The notes: generated by a model from the sequence alone, not told the origin. Counted from the first letter of the stretch, positions 55,553 through 64,000 are shown. The stretch is DNA of 64,000 nt from Clostridiales bacterium 38-18 (GCA_001897605.1 MKTL01000016.1:62001-126000), one strand, 5' to 3'. Program-made: numbers and translations.

Positions 55553-55631
55553 AGGGTCTCCTTTTCAAAAGAGGTTATATAGTAACATATTTTGTACAGT
55601 CATGAGTTAATGACTTTATAAACCAACTTAA

Positions 55632-56618
55632 TTATACCTCAGTCATAAAATCAGCAAAGGCTTCTGCATCAATCCCTTGAAGATAATCGCCAAGATGGAT
55701 AGACGTAAGGACAGTGAGAATATCACTTTTCTCATGTTTAGTGCCTATCATTGCTTCACATAACTCGTTCGTTTCTTTAGAAGCGAAAAAGTCACCGTGA
55801 ATGGCAAGCTGCTTAATGATGCCCTTTTGAACGGTAATCCCGAGTTCGACCAGTCCACTTGGAAACTTTTTAATGTTCGTATAATCGTACTTTGGTGAGT
55901 CGCCGTAATTCCACTGCCATGTGGCGTATTTTTCATCGACGAGCTTTTGAACCGCTTCAAGATCGTCCTGAGTGAGTGAATAGTAGCTGCAATCTTCAAA
56001 ACTGGACATGATGTGCTTGTAAATGCCAGATTTAAAGGCGCTTACGGTGAGCGATTGGTCTGGCAGATAGGCTTTTATGTTAGTCACTCTGGCTTTAACC
56101 GAGTCAATGGCCTTTCCTTTGAATTTCTCTTCTCTTGGTGTTAGCGCATTTGCCAAGGCGCCGAGCTTTGAGTCGAATAGAAGTGTGCCATGATGTAACG
56201 TTCTGGATTTGATACGATACTGTGCATTGCCTGAAAACTTTTTATCCTCTATGACGAGATCGTTTCTGCCGGAGAACTGTGCAGGTGCACCAAGGTGGTT
56301 AATATAGGAGATAATGGGTGCCGTGAATTTTTTAAAATCAGCAAAATTACCCAAGGTATTTTCGATAAAGGTAAAATTAATGTTACCTGGATCACAAAAG
56401 ACAGTACCACCACCGGACATACGCCTTACGACCTCTATCTGATGTTCTTGGACATATGGGATGTTAATCTCGGTATAAGTGTTTTGATGCTTCCCAATCA
56501 AAATGGCATTTTCACTCATCCATAGCATGAAAAACTCATCTTCAAAATGTGTCATGAGGTATTCCTCAAGGGCTAGGTTAAACGCTGCAGAGTAGGAAGG
56601 GGTAACAACCAGTTTCAA
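55632..56618 (-). CDS. lplA: Lipoate-protein ligase A
   Basis: Cytoplasmic ligase of 328 aa that activates lipoate (or octanoate) with ATP and attaches it to lipoyl domains. RRMSGGGTVFCDPGNINF and GRNDLVIEDKKFSGNA with its catalytic Lys are clear. The C-terminal accessory domain (~240-328) is present, which favours a true LplA over LipM. The start codon is TTG at 56618, 5 nt after AGGAGG. No lipB is seen, so octanoyl supply for LipA may come through this enzyme or from genes outside the window. Confidence 0.94.
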   Translation of the reverse strand: MKLVVTPSYSAAFNLALEEYLMTHFEDEFFMLWMSENAILIGKHQNTYTEINIPYVQEHQIEVVRRMSGGGTVFCDPGNINFTFIENTLGNFADFKKFTAPIISYINHLGAPAQFSGRNDLVIEDKKFSGNAQYRIKSRTLHHGTLLFDSKLGALANALTPREEKFKGKAIDSVKARVTNIKAYLPDQSLTVSAFKSGIYKHIMSSFEDCSYYSLTQDDLEAVQKLVDEKYATWQWNYGDSPKYDYTNIKKFPSGLVELGITVQKGIIKQLAIHGDFFASKETNELCEAMIGTKHEKSDILTVLTSIHLGDYLQGIDAEAFADFMTEV

Positions 56619-56923
56619 TAGAACCTCCTAAAGTCGCAAAATACAAATCTGGCGGAATGGAATACAAATTTTGTATAATGCTTATTGTATTTTTGTAAGT
56701 TCATCTTAACAGAATTATGTGAACTGGACAAGTTAAGTTAAATTAAAGCAATTTATTCATGGGATAGGCTAGACTTTTATTTAGAGATTAGCTGTGATAA
56801 AGTAGTGTTATGAAGCTACGATGTATAAAAGTGGCTTTATCATTTAAGGCAACATGAGATATTAGGTAAAATTAGATTGTATTTTACCATCAAAGTTAGA
56901 AGATATAGATGAGGGAGGAAAAT
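56619..56923. other. Divergent intergenic region with palindrome
   Basis: The gap lies between lplA (minus) and the VOC-fold gene (plus). ATACAAA-T-TTTGTAT (56662-56676) is a perfect 15-bp palindrome overlapping a TATAAT (56674-56679), and ATACAAAT is also present 21 bp upstream (56641). It could be an operator for lplA. No gene or riboswitch is visible. Confidence 0.4.
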
Positions 56924-57286
56924 ATGAAATTCGGTCATATCGGTATTAAGGTGCTGGATATAGAGGCATCCATCAAGTTTTATCAGGAGGTTCTTGAAGC
57001 TAAAATCATTAAGGATTATGTCTATCCCAACAGTCGGTTGGTTTTTTTAGAAGTGGGTGGTACCATACTTGAGCTGATCTCTAAGCCAGAAAACACTGAG
57101 CGTCAAATGGGTCCTATCGAACACATCGCGTTTAAAATTGACAGCCTAGCAGAGCAGATGCGCAAGCTGGATGCGCTAGGGATACCCTATACTGAGCCGA
57201 GAGTGGTGGGAAGCGCAGAGATTATCTTTATCGACGGTCCTGACCATGAAAGATTTGAATTCGTTGCACGTGTTCAGATGGCATAG
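56924..57286 (+). CDS. VOC-fold (glyoxalase-like) protein
   Basis: Small metalloenzyme-type protein of 120 aa with paired beta-alpha-beta-beta-beta units. Candidate metal ligands are His in FGHIGIKV, Glu in TILELIS, His in EHIAFKI and Glu in HERFEFVAR, the glyoxalase I pattern. It may be a lactoylglutathione lyase relative or a methylmalonyl-CoA epimerase-type enzyme; sequence alone does not decide. GGGAGG lies upstream of the ATG at 56924. A strong terminator follows, shared with the convergent msrB gene. Confidence 0.85.
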   Translation: MKFGHIGIKVLDIEASIKFYQEVLEAKIIKDYVYPNSRLVFLEVGGTILELISKPENTERQMGPIEHIAFKIDSLAEQMRKLDALGIPYTEPRVVGSAEIIFIDGPDHERFEFVARVQMA

Positions 57287-57363
57287 TGCATAAATGGTTA
57301 AATCATATATAGTGTTTGGTTTATATCTGTAAAAAGTTAAATCTGATATGAAGTTTAACGTAT

Positions 57364-57413
57364 AAAATCCGGTTGTCATTTGAACCTTTGTTCATTTTGA
57401 CAACCGGATTTTT
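57364..57413. terminator. Terminator between VOC-fold gene and msrB
   Basis: A perfect stem of about 15 bp (AAAATCCGGTTGTCA with TGACAACCGGATTTT, arms 57364-57378 and 57398-57412) with T-tracts on both strands. It probably ends both convergent genes. Confidence 0.88.
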
Positions 57414-57426
57414 AGTTAAGTACGTG

Positions 57427-57909
57427 CTAAGCTTTATCAAACAAGTGCTTAAACTCACCATAGCCCTCTTCATCGAGTTTGTCGTATGGGATAAATCTTA
57501 TAGCAGCACTGTTGATACAGTACCGAAGGCCGCCATGAGCCTCTGGACCATCCTCAAATACATGTCCCAAATGACTGTCGCCCGCTTGACTTCTCACCTC
57601 GATGCGATTCATAAAATGAGATCGATCCTCTAGATAATGGATCGCTTCCTTATAGATGGGTTTCGAAAAGCTTGGCCAACCACAGGAGGAATCAAACTTA
57701 TCATTCGAAGTGAAGAGTGGTTCGCCAGTGACGATGTCTACATATAATCCCTTTTCGAAGTGGTCCCAATAATCATTTTGAAAAGGTCTTTCCGTGCCGT
57801 TTTCCTGAGTGACCTGGTAAGCGATGGGGCTCAGCTTATTTTTAAGCTCCGATGATTCAGGTTTTTTATACTTTTCTTTAAGGTTTTCCCTTATTTTATC
57901 TACTGCCAT
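57427..57909 (-). CDS. msrB: Peptide methionine-R-sulfoxide reductase
   Basis: Repair enzyme of 160 aa that reduces methionine-R-sulfoxide in oxidised proteins. The catalytic Cys is in [11 protein letters not shown] and a further Cys in SSCGWPSF, both at family positions. [13 protein letters not shown] is also conserved. The two CxxC zinc sites of many MsrB proteins are absent, so it belongs to the zinc-free type. AAGGAG lies upstream of the ATG. It is monocistronic, with no msrA fusion. Confidence 0.95.
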   Translation of the reverse strand: MAVDKIRENLKEKYKKPESSELKNKLSPIAYQVTQENGTERPFQNDYWDHFEKGLYVDIVTGEPLFTSNDKFDSSCGWPSFSKPIYKEAIHYLEDRSHFMNRIEVRSQAGDSHLGHVFEDGPEAHGGLRYCINSAAIRFIPYDKLDEEGYGEFKHLFDKA

Positions 57910-57985
57910 ATCCTTCTCCTTATCTGCAACAAACAGTTATGCCTGAGATGTATTTACCCATAATTTTAGAAAATATGCAAAGGGG

Positions 57986-58014
57986 TTGACAGGATTATAA
58001 TGATTGTATATATT
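57986..58014 (+). promoter_or_regulatory. Promoter of the YtrA-type operon
   Basis: Consensus TTGACA (57986-57991), a 17-nt spacer and TATATT (58009-58014). The -10 box overlaps a long palindrome. Confidence 0.85.
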
Positions 58015-58031
58015 GTATATATACAATATAT
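58008..58031 (+). promoter_or_regulatory. Palindromic operator for the GntR/YtrA regulator
   Basis: A perfect 24-bp palindrome whose core is ATTGTATATATACAAT (58012-58027). It covers the -10 box and the probable start point and ends just before the ribosome binding site. Repressor binding here would block transcription, so autoregulation by the downstream GntR protein is likely. Confidence 0.75.
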
Positions 58032-58043
58032 TGGAGGTACCAT

Positions 58044-58418
58044 TTGCACATTCATATTAGTAATTCTAGCGGCGTCCCGATCTACGAGCAGATTAAGGAC
58101 GGTATAAAAAGCGCTATTCTAAGTGGGGAGCTGGTGGAAGGTGAGGCATTACCTTCTATGCGCATACTAGCGAAAGAGCTTAGAATCAGCGTCATAACGA
58201 CGAAACGAGCATATGAAGAGCTAGAAGGTGAAGGATTCATCGTGTCACTGGTAGGCAAGGGCTCGTTTGTCGCCGAAAAAAACAGAGAGTTTATCAGAGA
58301 AGAAAACCTCAGGCGGATGGAGACACTTTTACAGCAGGCAGTAGAGCTAGGGCGAATGAGTGGTCTTGAAGCGGATGAAGTCAAGGCACTTGTGGATTTG
58401 CTTTACAGAGGAGAATAG
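58044..58418 (+). CDS. GntR-family regulator (YtrA type)
   Basis: Repressor of 124 aa. A winged-helix DNA-binding domain (~5-75, GVPIYEQIKDGIKSAILSGE, then LPSMRILAKELRISVITTKR) is followed by a short helical dimerisation tail, the layout of the YtrA subgroup that controls ABC transporters. The start is TTG at 58044, 6 nt after GGAGGT. It lies 9 nt before the ABC ATPase gene and directly behind a palindromic operator, so it probably represses its own operon until an envelope-active compound or other signal appears. Confidence 0.93.
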   Translation: MHIHISNSSGVPIYEQIKDGIKSAILSGELVEGEALPSMRILAKELRISVITTKRAYEELEGEGFIVSLVGKGSFVAEKNREFIREENLRRMETLLQQAVELGRMSGLEADEVKALVDLLYRGE

Positions 58419-58427
58419 GAGAAAGTT

Positions 58428-59288
58428 ATGAACGATGAGCATTTTTATGAGAATGCCCTAGAGATCAAAGGGCTGACAAAAAAATACGATGGCTTTAAGC
58501 TAGAGGGTTTGGATTTGTTACTGCCGAGTGGTTGCATCATGGGATTTGTCGGCGAAAATGGTGCGGGTAAAACCACCACTATAAAGTCCATACTTGACCT
58601 TGTACATAGTGACTCGGGCGAGATTCACGTCTTGGGACAGGATGTGAAAAAAGGATTAACGCATATTAAAGAGAATTTAGGTGTGGTCTTAGATGAGAGC
58701 TTTTTTCCTGAAGCATTAAACGTGCAAGGTGTCGATAAGATCATGAAGCGCGTCTATAAAACATGGGACTCTAGTAAGTATATGGGGTGGATTGAACGTT
58801 TTGAGCTACCGATTAAGAAAACCTTTAAGGAATATTCCCGTGGGATGAAGATGAAACAGGCCATAGCGGTAGCGCTTTCACATGACTCTAGGCTACTGAT
58901 TTTAGATGAAGCCACAAGTGGTCTTGACCCACTGGTAAGGGATCAGATATTAGACGTCTTTTTAGAGTTTATTCAGGATCCGAGCTGTTCGATCTTTATT
59001 TCATCGCATATCATTAGCGATCTTGAAAAAATCTGTGATTACATCGCATGCCTGCATAAGGGAAGGCTTGTTTTCTCAGAGGCTAAGGACGATTTAATTG
59101 AGAAATATGTGGTGTTCAAGGGGGACGAAGTGACTTTCGATAAACTGCCCTCTGATAAGGTTATCGGCGTAAGAAAGAATAAGTTTGGAGTTGAGGCGTT
59201 AGTAATGCGTGATGCAGTCACCTCTGATATGACATATGACAAGGCGAGCATAGAGGACATCATGCTTTTTCACTATAGGAGGAAATAA
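58428..59288 (+). CDS. ABC transporter ATPase (ABC-2 type)
   Basis: Cytoplasmic ATPase of 286 aa. It has Walker A GENGAGKTTT, the signature region YSRGMKMKQAIAVAL (a variant of LSGGQ, usual in ABC-2 exporters), Walker B LLILDEATSGLD and the His switch in ISSHIISD. The C-terminal ~80 residues form the extra domain common in this group. It is placed between the YtrA-type regulator and a six-TM permease, with 1 nt to the latter. The unit resembles Ytr-like transporters that respond to wall-active antibiotics; the substrate is unknown. Confidence 0.93.
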   Translation: MNDEHFYENALEIKGLTKKYDGFKLEGLDLLLPSGCIMGFVGENGAGKTTTIKSILDLVHSDSGEIHVLGQDVKKGLTHIKENLGVVLDESFFPEALNVQGVDKIMKRVYKTWDSSKYMGWIERFELPIKKTFKEYSRGMKMKQAIAVALSHDSRLLILDEATSGLDPLVRDQILDVFLEFIQDPSCSIFISSHIISDLEKICDYIACLHKGRLVFSEAKDDLIEKYVVFKGDEVTFDKLPSDKVIGVRKNKFGVEALVMRDAVTSDMTYDKASIEDIMLFHYRRK

Positions 59289-59289
59289 G

Positions 59290-59901
59290 ATGCTGGGTTT
59301 ACTATATAAGGATATCGTTAATTTAAAAGCGCAATTCAAGATTATGGCTTTAATGATTCTACTCTATAGCTTTTTTGCCTTCGCCAGTGGCAATTCTGCG
59401 ATGCTAGGCGCAATCATAACCATTCTTGGCGCAATGATGCCTATCACTGCACTCGCATATGATGAGAAGGCGCATTGGGATAAGTATGCTCTTACCATGC
59501 CGGTTTCAAGGAATCAAATCGTCATGAGTAAGTATCTACTCGGCTCGGGATTCGTCTTGATCGCCTTTGTGATCAATTTGATCTTCAATCTTGTAACGGG
59601 TATGATGCCTGCAGAAATGTTTCTTCCGGTTACCTTCGCTCTGACAGCAGCAGGGTTTCTATTTATGACATTTTTGTTTCCTGTGATGATTAAGTTCGGC
59701 GTAGAAAAAGGCAGAATGATGATGTTTCTTCTTATATTATTGCCGACCATCGTCGCTTTGATTGGCAGCAAGCTTAATTTACCATTGCCGTCTGAAGAGA
59801 TGATTTTACGATTGCCATATATTGGTTTTGCTGCATCGATTCTCCTTTGTGGCTTTTCACTGTTGATTTCAATGAAGATTTATCAAAACAAAGAGTTTTA
59901 G
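59290..59901 (+). CDS. ABC-2 type permease (203 aa)
   Basis: Membrane protein of 203 aa with about six hydrophobic segments (for example IMALMILLYSFFAFASG and MMMFLLILLPTIVALIG). It matches the small ABC-2 permeases found with YtrA-type regulators. TAGGAGG lies 7 nt before the ATG, inside the end of the ATPase gene, so translation is coupled. It probably forms the channel as a dimer. Confidence 0.88.
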   Translation: MLGLLYKDIVNLKAQFKIMALMILLYSFFAFASGNSAMLGAIITILGAMMPITALAYDEKAHWDKYALTMPVSRNQIVMSKYLLGSGFVLIAFVINLIFNLVTGMMPAEMFLPVTFALTAAGFLFMTFLFPVMIKFGVEKGRMMMFLLILLPTIVALIGSKLNLPLPSEEMILRLPYIGFAASILLCGFSLLISMKIYQNKEF

Positions 59902-60010
59902 CAATTATATGTTTAATGAATAATCATAGCGCGTTTTAACCTTATTTTGTTATAATGAACTCAGAGAGGGTATTTTTAAAAAGACGCTCAAAGGAAAGGG
60001 AATTATAGGC

Positions 60011-60745
60011 ATGCTGGAAGATAAATTGATTAAGCTGAAAGGTCTGATTGAACGAAGTGAGCATATTGTTTTCTTTGGTGGGGCTGGTGTTTCCACAGAA
60101 AGCCAAATTCCTGATTTCAGGTCAGCAGATGGGCTTTATGTGAAGAGCAGCAATAGAACCTTTTCACCAGAGACGATCTTAAGCCATAGCTTTTTTATGA
60201 GCCATACTTCTGAGTTCTATGCTTTTTATAAATCCAATATGATTTATGAAGCTGCGAAGCCAAATGCTGCACATTTAGCTTTAGCAGAGCTGGAGGTCAG
60301 AGGCAAGCTTAAAGCGGTGATTACTCAAAACATTGATGGGCTGCATCAAATGGCGGGATCGAAAAATGTGCTTGAGCTGCACGGCAGTATTCATAAAAAC
60401 AAGTGTATGTCTTGTGGAAAAGCACATTCGCTAGAGCACATTATCCACAGTGAGGATGTGCCGAAGTGCATAGAATGTGGTGGCATCGTCAAGCCTGAGG
60501 TGGTCTTATATGAAGAAAATCTAGATATGTCGGTTTTGGATCGTGCGGTGAAGGCTATCGCCTCTGCTGATTTGCTCATCGTAGGTGGCACCTCGCTTGT
60601 GGTCTATCCTGCTGCGGGTTTAATCGATTATTTTAGAGGAACCTCAATGGTACTGATCAATAAGGATACAACGCCGCAGGATCATAAGGCAGGTCTTCAT
60701 ATTCATGCACCTATCGGTGAAGTTTTATCAAAATGTATAGAATAA
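60011..60745 (+). CDS. cobB: NAD-dependent protein deacylase (sirtuin)
   Basis: Sir2-family enzyme of 244 aa that removes acyl groups from lysines using NAD. FFGGAGVSTESQIPDFRSADG is the NAD-binding start with its GAGxS and DFR motifs; QNIDGL and the catalytic His in LELHGS follow. The zinc site is CMSC...CIEC, and GTSLVVYPAAG and LINKD complete the fold. It is a full catalytic sirtuin, not the Sir2-like NADase of defence systems. A TATAAT lies at 59951-59956. AAGGAAAGGG lies somewhat far upstream of the ATG. It ends 17 nt before the diguanylate cyclase start. Confidence 0.94.
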   Translation: MLEDKLIKLKGLIERSEHIVFFGGAGVSTESQIPDFRSADGLYVKSSNRTFSPETILSHSFFMSHTSEFYAFYKSNMIYEAAKPNAAHLALAELEVRGKLKAVITQNIDGLHQMAGSKNVLELHGSIHKNKCMSCGKAHSLEHIIHSEDVPKCIECGGIVKPEVVLYEENLDMSVLDRAVKAIASADLLIVGGTSLVVYPAAGLIDYFRGTSMVLINKDTTPQDHKAGLHIHAPIGEVLSKCIE

Positions 60746-60762
60746 TCGGTCAGGGAGGACAA

Positions 60763-61554
60763 TTGAAAAAGATAATTATAGTTATTTTAGGATTATTATC
60801 GGTTATTCTAGTTGGCACCTTGGATATATACCTAGGGGCCTATATATCCATTTACCTACTTTATGTATTTCCAATTGTTTTAATAAGCTATTTTAGTGAA
60901 AAATATTCAGGTCTGCTGGTCGCTATCTCATCTGCAGTCATGTGGACTTTTGTCGATTGGTATCTTAGTAAAAACTTATACCATGCTTCTAGTGTGGCGA
61001 TTGAGTTTTTTTCCAGGATGGTTATATTTTTGGTAATTTCCATCATGGCTTATCAATCTCGAAGGAACAATGATCAGCTTAAGCGGATGGCCTATACAGA
61101 TCAAAAAACGGGTGCTTACAATTACAGGGCATTTCTTGATCTGGCAGCTAGAGCGCTGTCGTTCGCCAATAGACAGTCACTTCAGGTCTATATCGCTTAT
61201 TTTGATATGGATAAGTTTAAAAAAGTGAATGATACCTATGGTCATTCGAGAGGTGATGAGGTTTTGGTTGCATTTTCACAGATTGCCCTCGATCAGATTA
61301 GAGCATCTGATATCTTTGCGAGGATAGGCGGGGATGAGTTTGTATTGTGTGTATCGGGTATTAATGAAATGGATCTGAATGTGGTATTAGGTAGAATCGC
61401 TCAGAAGTTTAAGGATGAGATGTTGAGACAAGGGTTAGAGGTATCGGTAACCTTTGGTTATACAAATGGCTTAAACCGTAATGAAGATTTAGAAGCCCTC
61501 ATACACGAAGCGGACGTAAGTATGTACCAGCATAAGGATAGCAAAAGAGCATAA
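60763..61554 (+). CDS. Membrane diguanylate cyclase (GGDEF)
   Basis: Predicted c-di-GMP synthase of 263 aa. About four hydrophobic segments (~1-100) are followed by a GGDEF domain (~105-263). The signature RIGGDEF is intact, and RASD lies exactly five residues before it, matching the RxxD inhibitory site for product feedback. FDMDKFKKVNDTYGH carries the other metal and substrate residues. It is the only GGDEF domain in the window with a complete active site. A TTG start at 60763 after GGGAGGA is preferred; the longer frame from 60733 overlaps the sirtuin stop and lacks a binding site. Confidence 0.9.
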   Translation: MKKIIIVILGLLSVILVGTLDIYLGAYISIYLLYVFPIVLISYFSEKYSGLLVAISSAVMWTFVDWYLSKNLYHASSVAIEFFSRMVIFLVISIMAYQSRRNNDQLKRMAYTDQKTGAYNYRAFLDLAARALSFANRQSLQVYIAYFDMDKFKKVNDTYGHSRGDEVLVAFSQIALDQIRASDIFARIGGDEFVLCVSGINEMDLNVVLGRIAQKFKDEMLRQGLEVSVTFGYTNGLNRNEDLEALIHEADVSMYQHKDSKRA

Positions 61555-61572
61555 ATCGAAAGGAGAATGCAA

Positions 61573-62370
61573 ATGAGAGCACATGAGATTGATTTTGAAG
61601 TTTTTGGAGACGATTTACAGTTTGTAGAAATAGAGCTTGATCCGAGAGAAAGCGTTGTAGCAGAAGCGGGTGCTATGATGTATATGGAAAATGGCATCGA
61701 TATGGACACCATTTTTGGTGATGGATCAGAAGGGTCTGGCGGTGGCGGCTTTATGGGTAAGCTTGCAAGCGCTGGAAAGCGTATGATAACAGGTGAAAGT
61801 CTTTTTATGACTCAGTTTACAAATCAAGCCTCTGATCGCAAAAAAGTAGCCTTTGCAGCGCCTTATCCAGGTAAAATTGTGCCTGTAGATTTAGCTGCAT
61901 ATGGTGGTAAGATTATCGCTCAGAAGGATGCTTATTTGTGTTCAGCAAAGGGAATAAGTGTTGGTATTGAGTTTCAACGTAAAATTGGCGTTGGCTTCTT
62001 TGGCGGCGAAGGCTTTATCATGCAAAAGCTAGAAGGTGATGGGCTTGCCTTTCTTCATGCAGGTGGCACCATTATCGAAAAAGAGCTGGCTGCAGGTGAG
62101 CTTCTGAGACTGGATACGGGCTGTTTGGTGGCGTTGACTGGCAGTGTTTCCTATAATATTGAGATGGTTAAAGGAATAAAGAGCGCAGTATTTGGCGGCG
62201 AAGGCTTGTTCCTTGCAACCCTAAAGGGTCCAGGTAGGGTATGGCTCCAATCCCTTCCATTCTCACGTATGGCAGACCGCATCCTGTCTAGTGCAAGAGC
62301 ACATGGCGGTAAATCCACTGGTGAAGGTAGCCTACTAGGTGGCCTCGGCAACCTACTAGACGGTAAATAA
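61573..62370 (+). CDS. AIM24 / TIGR00266-family protein
   Basis: Soluble protein of 265 aa with the repeated beta-strand pattern of the AIM24 family ([53 protein letters not shown]). Mitochondrial AIM24 supports inner-membrane organisation; the bacterial role is not known. A Gly-rich insert lies at ~50-60. AAAGGAG lies 7 nt before the ATG at 61573; the ATG at 61567 is only 1 nt from it. A strong terminator follows at 62384-62435. No catalytic motif is visible. Confidence 0.88.
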   Translation: MRAHEIDFEVFGDDLQFVEIELDPRESVVAEAGAMMYMENGIDMDTIFGDGSEGSGGGGFMGKLASAGKRMITGESLFMTQFTNQASDRKKVAFAAPYPGKIVPVDLAAYGGKIIAQKDAYLCSAKGISVGIEFQRKIGVGFFGGEGFIMQKLEGDGLAFLHAGGTIIEKELAAGELLRLDTGCLVALTGSVSYNIEMVKGIKSAVFGGEGLFLATLKGPGRVWLQSLPFSRMADRILSSARAHGGKSTGEGSLLGGLGNLLDGK

Positions 62371-62383
62371 AATATAATAAATC

Positions 62384-62435
62384 ACTGACCTCAGTATGCT
62401 AGCGTTTAATCTAGCATATTGAGGTCAGTTTTTTT
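62384..62435 (+). terminator. Strong terminator between AIM24-like gene and lysS
   Basis: Arms of 19 nt at 62384-62402 and 62411-62429 pair almost perfectly and run into T7. On the minus strand a T-rich tail also follows, so it may serve the converging lysS gene. Confidence 0.9.
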
Positions 62436-62469
62436 GCTCACAGTAAATAATAGTATACTTATAATTTCA

Positions 62470-64000
62470 CTACGCACTCAGCAACTTAATCATCTTCGCC
62501 TGTGGCACCATCTGTATAAGCAAGGTGATTTGAGGTCCGTTACTTTGACCTAAAATCATACGGTAGATAATTTCGAAGAATCGTTTTTGATCCTTACGTC
62601 GTTGACTGGGAGAACTGTGCTGTACGATATCGTAGATGGTTTGAAGCAGTACCTCTGAGCTCATATGATTAATTTCAGTTGAGGCGATCAGATTTTTAAA
62701 GGTATCAATCCAGTTTTTTTCAGTCTGAGTCAAGGATTTGTAATAAAAGCTATTAAAGATGTCCTGAACGGTTGGTAGTCTTTTTGAGCTTAGGTTTCTC
62801 AACCAAAATTCCACATGCTCACATTTCATATTAAACGCATTGAGAACCTCTTCATTGCTAAAATCATACTCGGTCATTAACGACATGAGCAGTGAACGAT
62901 CAAAGTTTAAAAGTGGTAGTGTGGACGCGATGTTGGAAAACTTAGGCGATGTAGCTATAGAAGCATTAGGCACTGAAAGCTGAAGCATTTCAGCAATAGG
63001 TGCATCGAGGCTCTCATCTGAAAAATAGCGACCTACCAATCTTTCATACTCTGTGTAAAGTCGGTTAATATCTTCGTCTAGCCCGATATCAAAAGCATCT
63101 CTGTGATCGTATTTCGAAAACAGAAATAAGATGATCTCAGCAGGATAGACCTTTAATAGATCTGCAGGCGTGATTAGATGGCCAGTTGAGCTGGACATTT
63201 TTGCCGAGTTGCCTTTTAGACCGATAAATTCATAGGGAATATAATGTGGCGCAGGTCTAGAAAAGATTTTTCTAGTGAGGTCGCTCGAAACTCTAAAGCT
63301 ACCATTTTCTGCCGAGTGATCACGTCCGCCTGGTTCAAATACGACGTTTTCATGTCGCCATCTCATCGGCCAATCTACCTTCCAGGTTAATTTGATACGG
63401 TTGAACCCTTCTAGCTCAGTGTATTCGTGATGGCCACATGCACAGGTGTATTCTAAGATGTCAGAATCGCTATCGTAATGCATGTCCGTCATGGTATCCT
63501 TGCCACAGCTTCTACAGTAGATGTTGATCGGATAATAGCTTGCACGCTCGACTTCATCCCAGTCCTGTGTTTTGTAAGAGGTGATGATGTCGTAAATTTG
63601 ATGACGGTTCAACAGCGCCTCACGTATCGCCTCAGTGTACGTGCCTGCTTGATACATCTCTGATTGGTAGATAAATTCTGGATAAATGTTAAAACGTGCC
63701 AAAGCACTTTCAAATTCTGCTTCGAAATGCGCTGCATATGAACTATGACAGCCATATGGATCAGGTACTTCGCTGTATGGTAAACCGATATACGCCTCAA
63801 AATGCTCTGGAATACCTGCAGGTACTTTCCTAAAACGATCATAGTCGTCCCAAGAAAAGATAAATCTTGTTTTTGCACCAAGTGACTCAAGTGCTCTTAC
63901 GACAAAGTATGTGGTCACCACTTCTCTAAAATTGCCAATGTGGACATGACCAGATGGACTGATGCCAGACGCACATACGATGGTTTCTTCAGTGCCATGT
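62470..64000 (-). CDS. lysS: Class I lysyl-tRNA synthetase, 5' end cut by window
   Basis: Partial gene: the reading frame runs off the window end, so the first residues are missing. The visible part (~509 codons) shows the class I signature HVHIGN near the start (63931-63948), a zinc-type CRSCG...CACGHH segment and the KMSSS loop (SAKMSSSTGH). This is the archaeal-type class I LysRS found in a minority of bacteria, unlike the common class II enzyme. It charges tRNA-Lys with lysine. A helical anticodon-binding region forms the C-terminus. Whether a class II enzyme also exists cannot be seen here. Confidence 0.94.
   Translation of the reverse strand, partial: HGTEETIVCASGISPSGHVHIGNFREVVTTYFVVRALESLGAKTRFIFSWDDYDRFRKVPAGIPEHFEAYIGLPYSEVPDPYGCHSSYAAHFEAEFESALARFNIYPEFIYQSEMYQAGTYTEAIREALLNRHQIYDIITSYKTQDWDEVERASYYPINIYCRSCGKDTMTDMHYDSDSDILEYTCACGHHEYTELEGFNRIKLTWKVDWPMRWRHENVVFEPGGRDHSAENGSFRVSSDLTRKIFSRPAPHYIPYEFIGLKGNSAKMSSSTGHLITPADLLKVYPAEIILFLFSKYDHRDAFDIGLDEDINRLYTEYERLVGRYFSDESLDAPIAEMLQLSVPNASIATSPKFSNIASTLPLLNFDRSLLMSLMTEYDFSNEEVLNAFNMKCEHVEFWLRNLSSKRLPTVQDIFNSFYYKSLTQTEKNWIDTFKNLIASTEINHMSSEVLLQTIYDIVQHSSPSQRRKDQKRFFEIIYRMILGQSNGPQITLLIQMVPQAKMIKLLSA

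Overview
The window looks like the chromosome of a low-GC, Gram-positive-type anaerobe, probably a clostridium (Firmicutes). The reasons are strong AGGAGG-type ribosome binding sites, sigma-A-like promoters, S-layer-homology (SLH) surface proteins, an LPQTG sortase substrate, a lipobox lipoprotein, a GntR/YtrA regulator and a class I lysyl-tRNA synthetase. I saw no rRNA, tRNA, CRISPR array, transposase or phage gene. The species assignment is inference.

Layout. 1-13.1 kb: a cupin/HD-GYP protein on the minus strand, then a three-gene operon for very large secreted proteins (an IPT/TIG-repeat giant and two SLH proteins). 13.1-19.5 kb, minus strand: an EAL protein, a GGDEF/HD-GYP protein and an iron alcohol dehydrogenase in one operon, then a chemoreceptor. 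19.8-24.0 kb: an internally duplicated membrane protein (DUF1576-like) with a small partner, a DUF92-like membrane protein and an S41 peptidase. 24.1-29.1 kb: two-component system plus FtsX-type ABC transporter. 29.2-31.7 kb: LuxE-like and LuxC-like enzymes without luciferase. 32.1-34.7 kb: the presumed major S-layer protein behind a structured leader. 35.0-37.1 kb: a 61-aa protein and a protease-like lipoprotein. 37.1-40.7 kb, minus strand: a four-gene operon led by a TIR-domain protein. 40.9-43.7 kb: a cadherin-like/SLH surface protein. 44.0-48.3 kb: a small secreted helical protein, a GGDEF/EAL protein, a LysM protein with a flavinylation-type motif and an 85-aa protein. 48.3-53.8 kb: a cyclic-di-GMP-I riboswitch followed by a 1773-aa vWA/Cna-B/LPQTG adhesin. 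53.9-57.9 kb: a Gly/Met-rich secreted protein, lipA, lplA, a VOC-fold protein and msrB. 58.0-59.9 kb: a YtrA-type regulator with its ABC transporter. 60.0-64.0 kb: sirtuin, diguanylate cyclase, AIM24-like protein and the 3' part of lysS (cut by the window end).

Two themes run through the region. The first is surface display: at least five exported giants, two of them with the strongly biased codon use expected of abundant proteins. The second is cyclic-di-GMP: one apparently active cyclase, two EAL and two HD-GYP phosphodiesterase-type proteins, and a riboswitch for this messenger in front of the sortase-anchored adhesin. The most promising undescribed system is the TIR operon at 37.1-40.7 kb. 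Its first two proteins share an Asn-rich motif, and its last product is a membrane protein with an SH3-like domain, so a signalling or immunity unit of unknown type is plausible but unproven.
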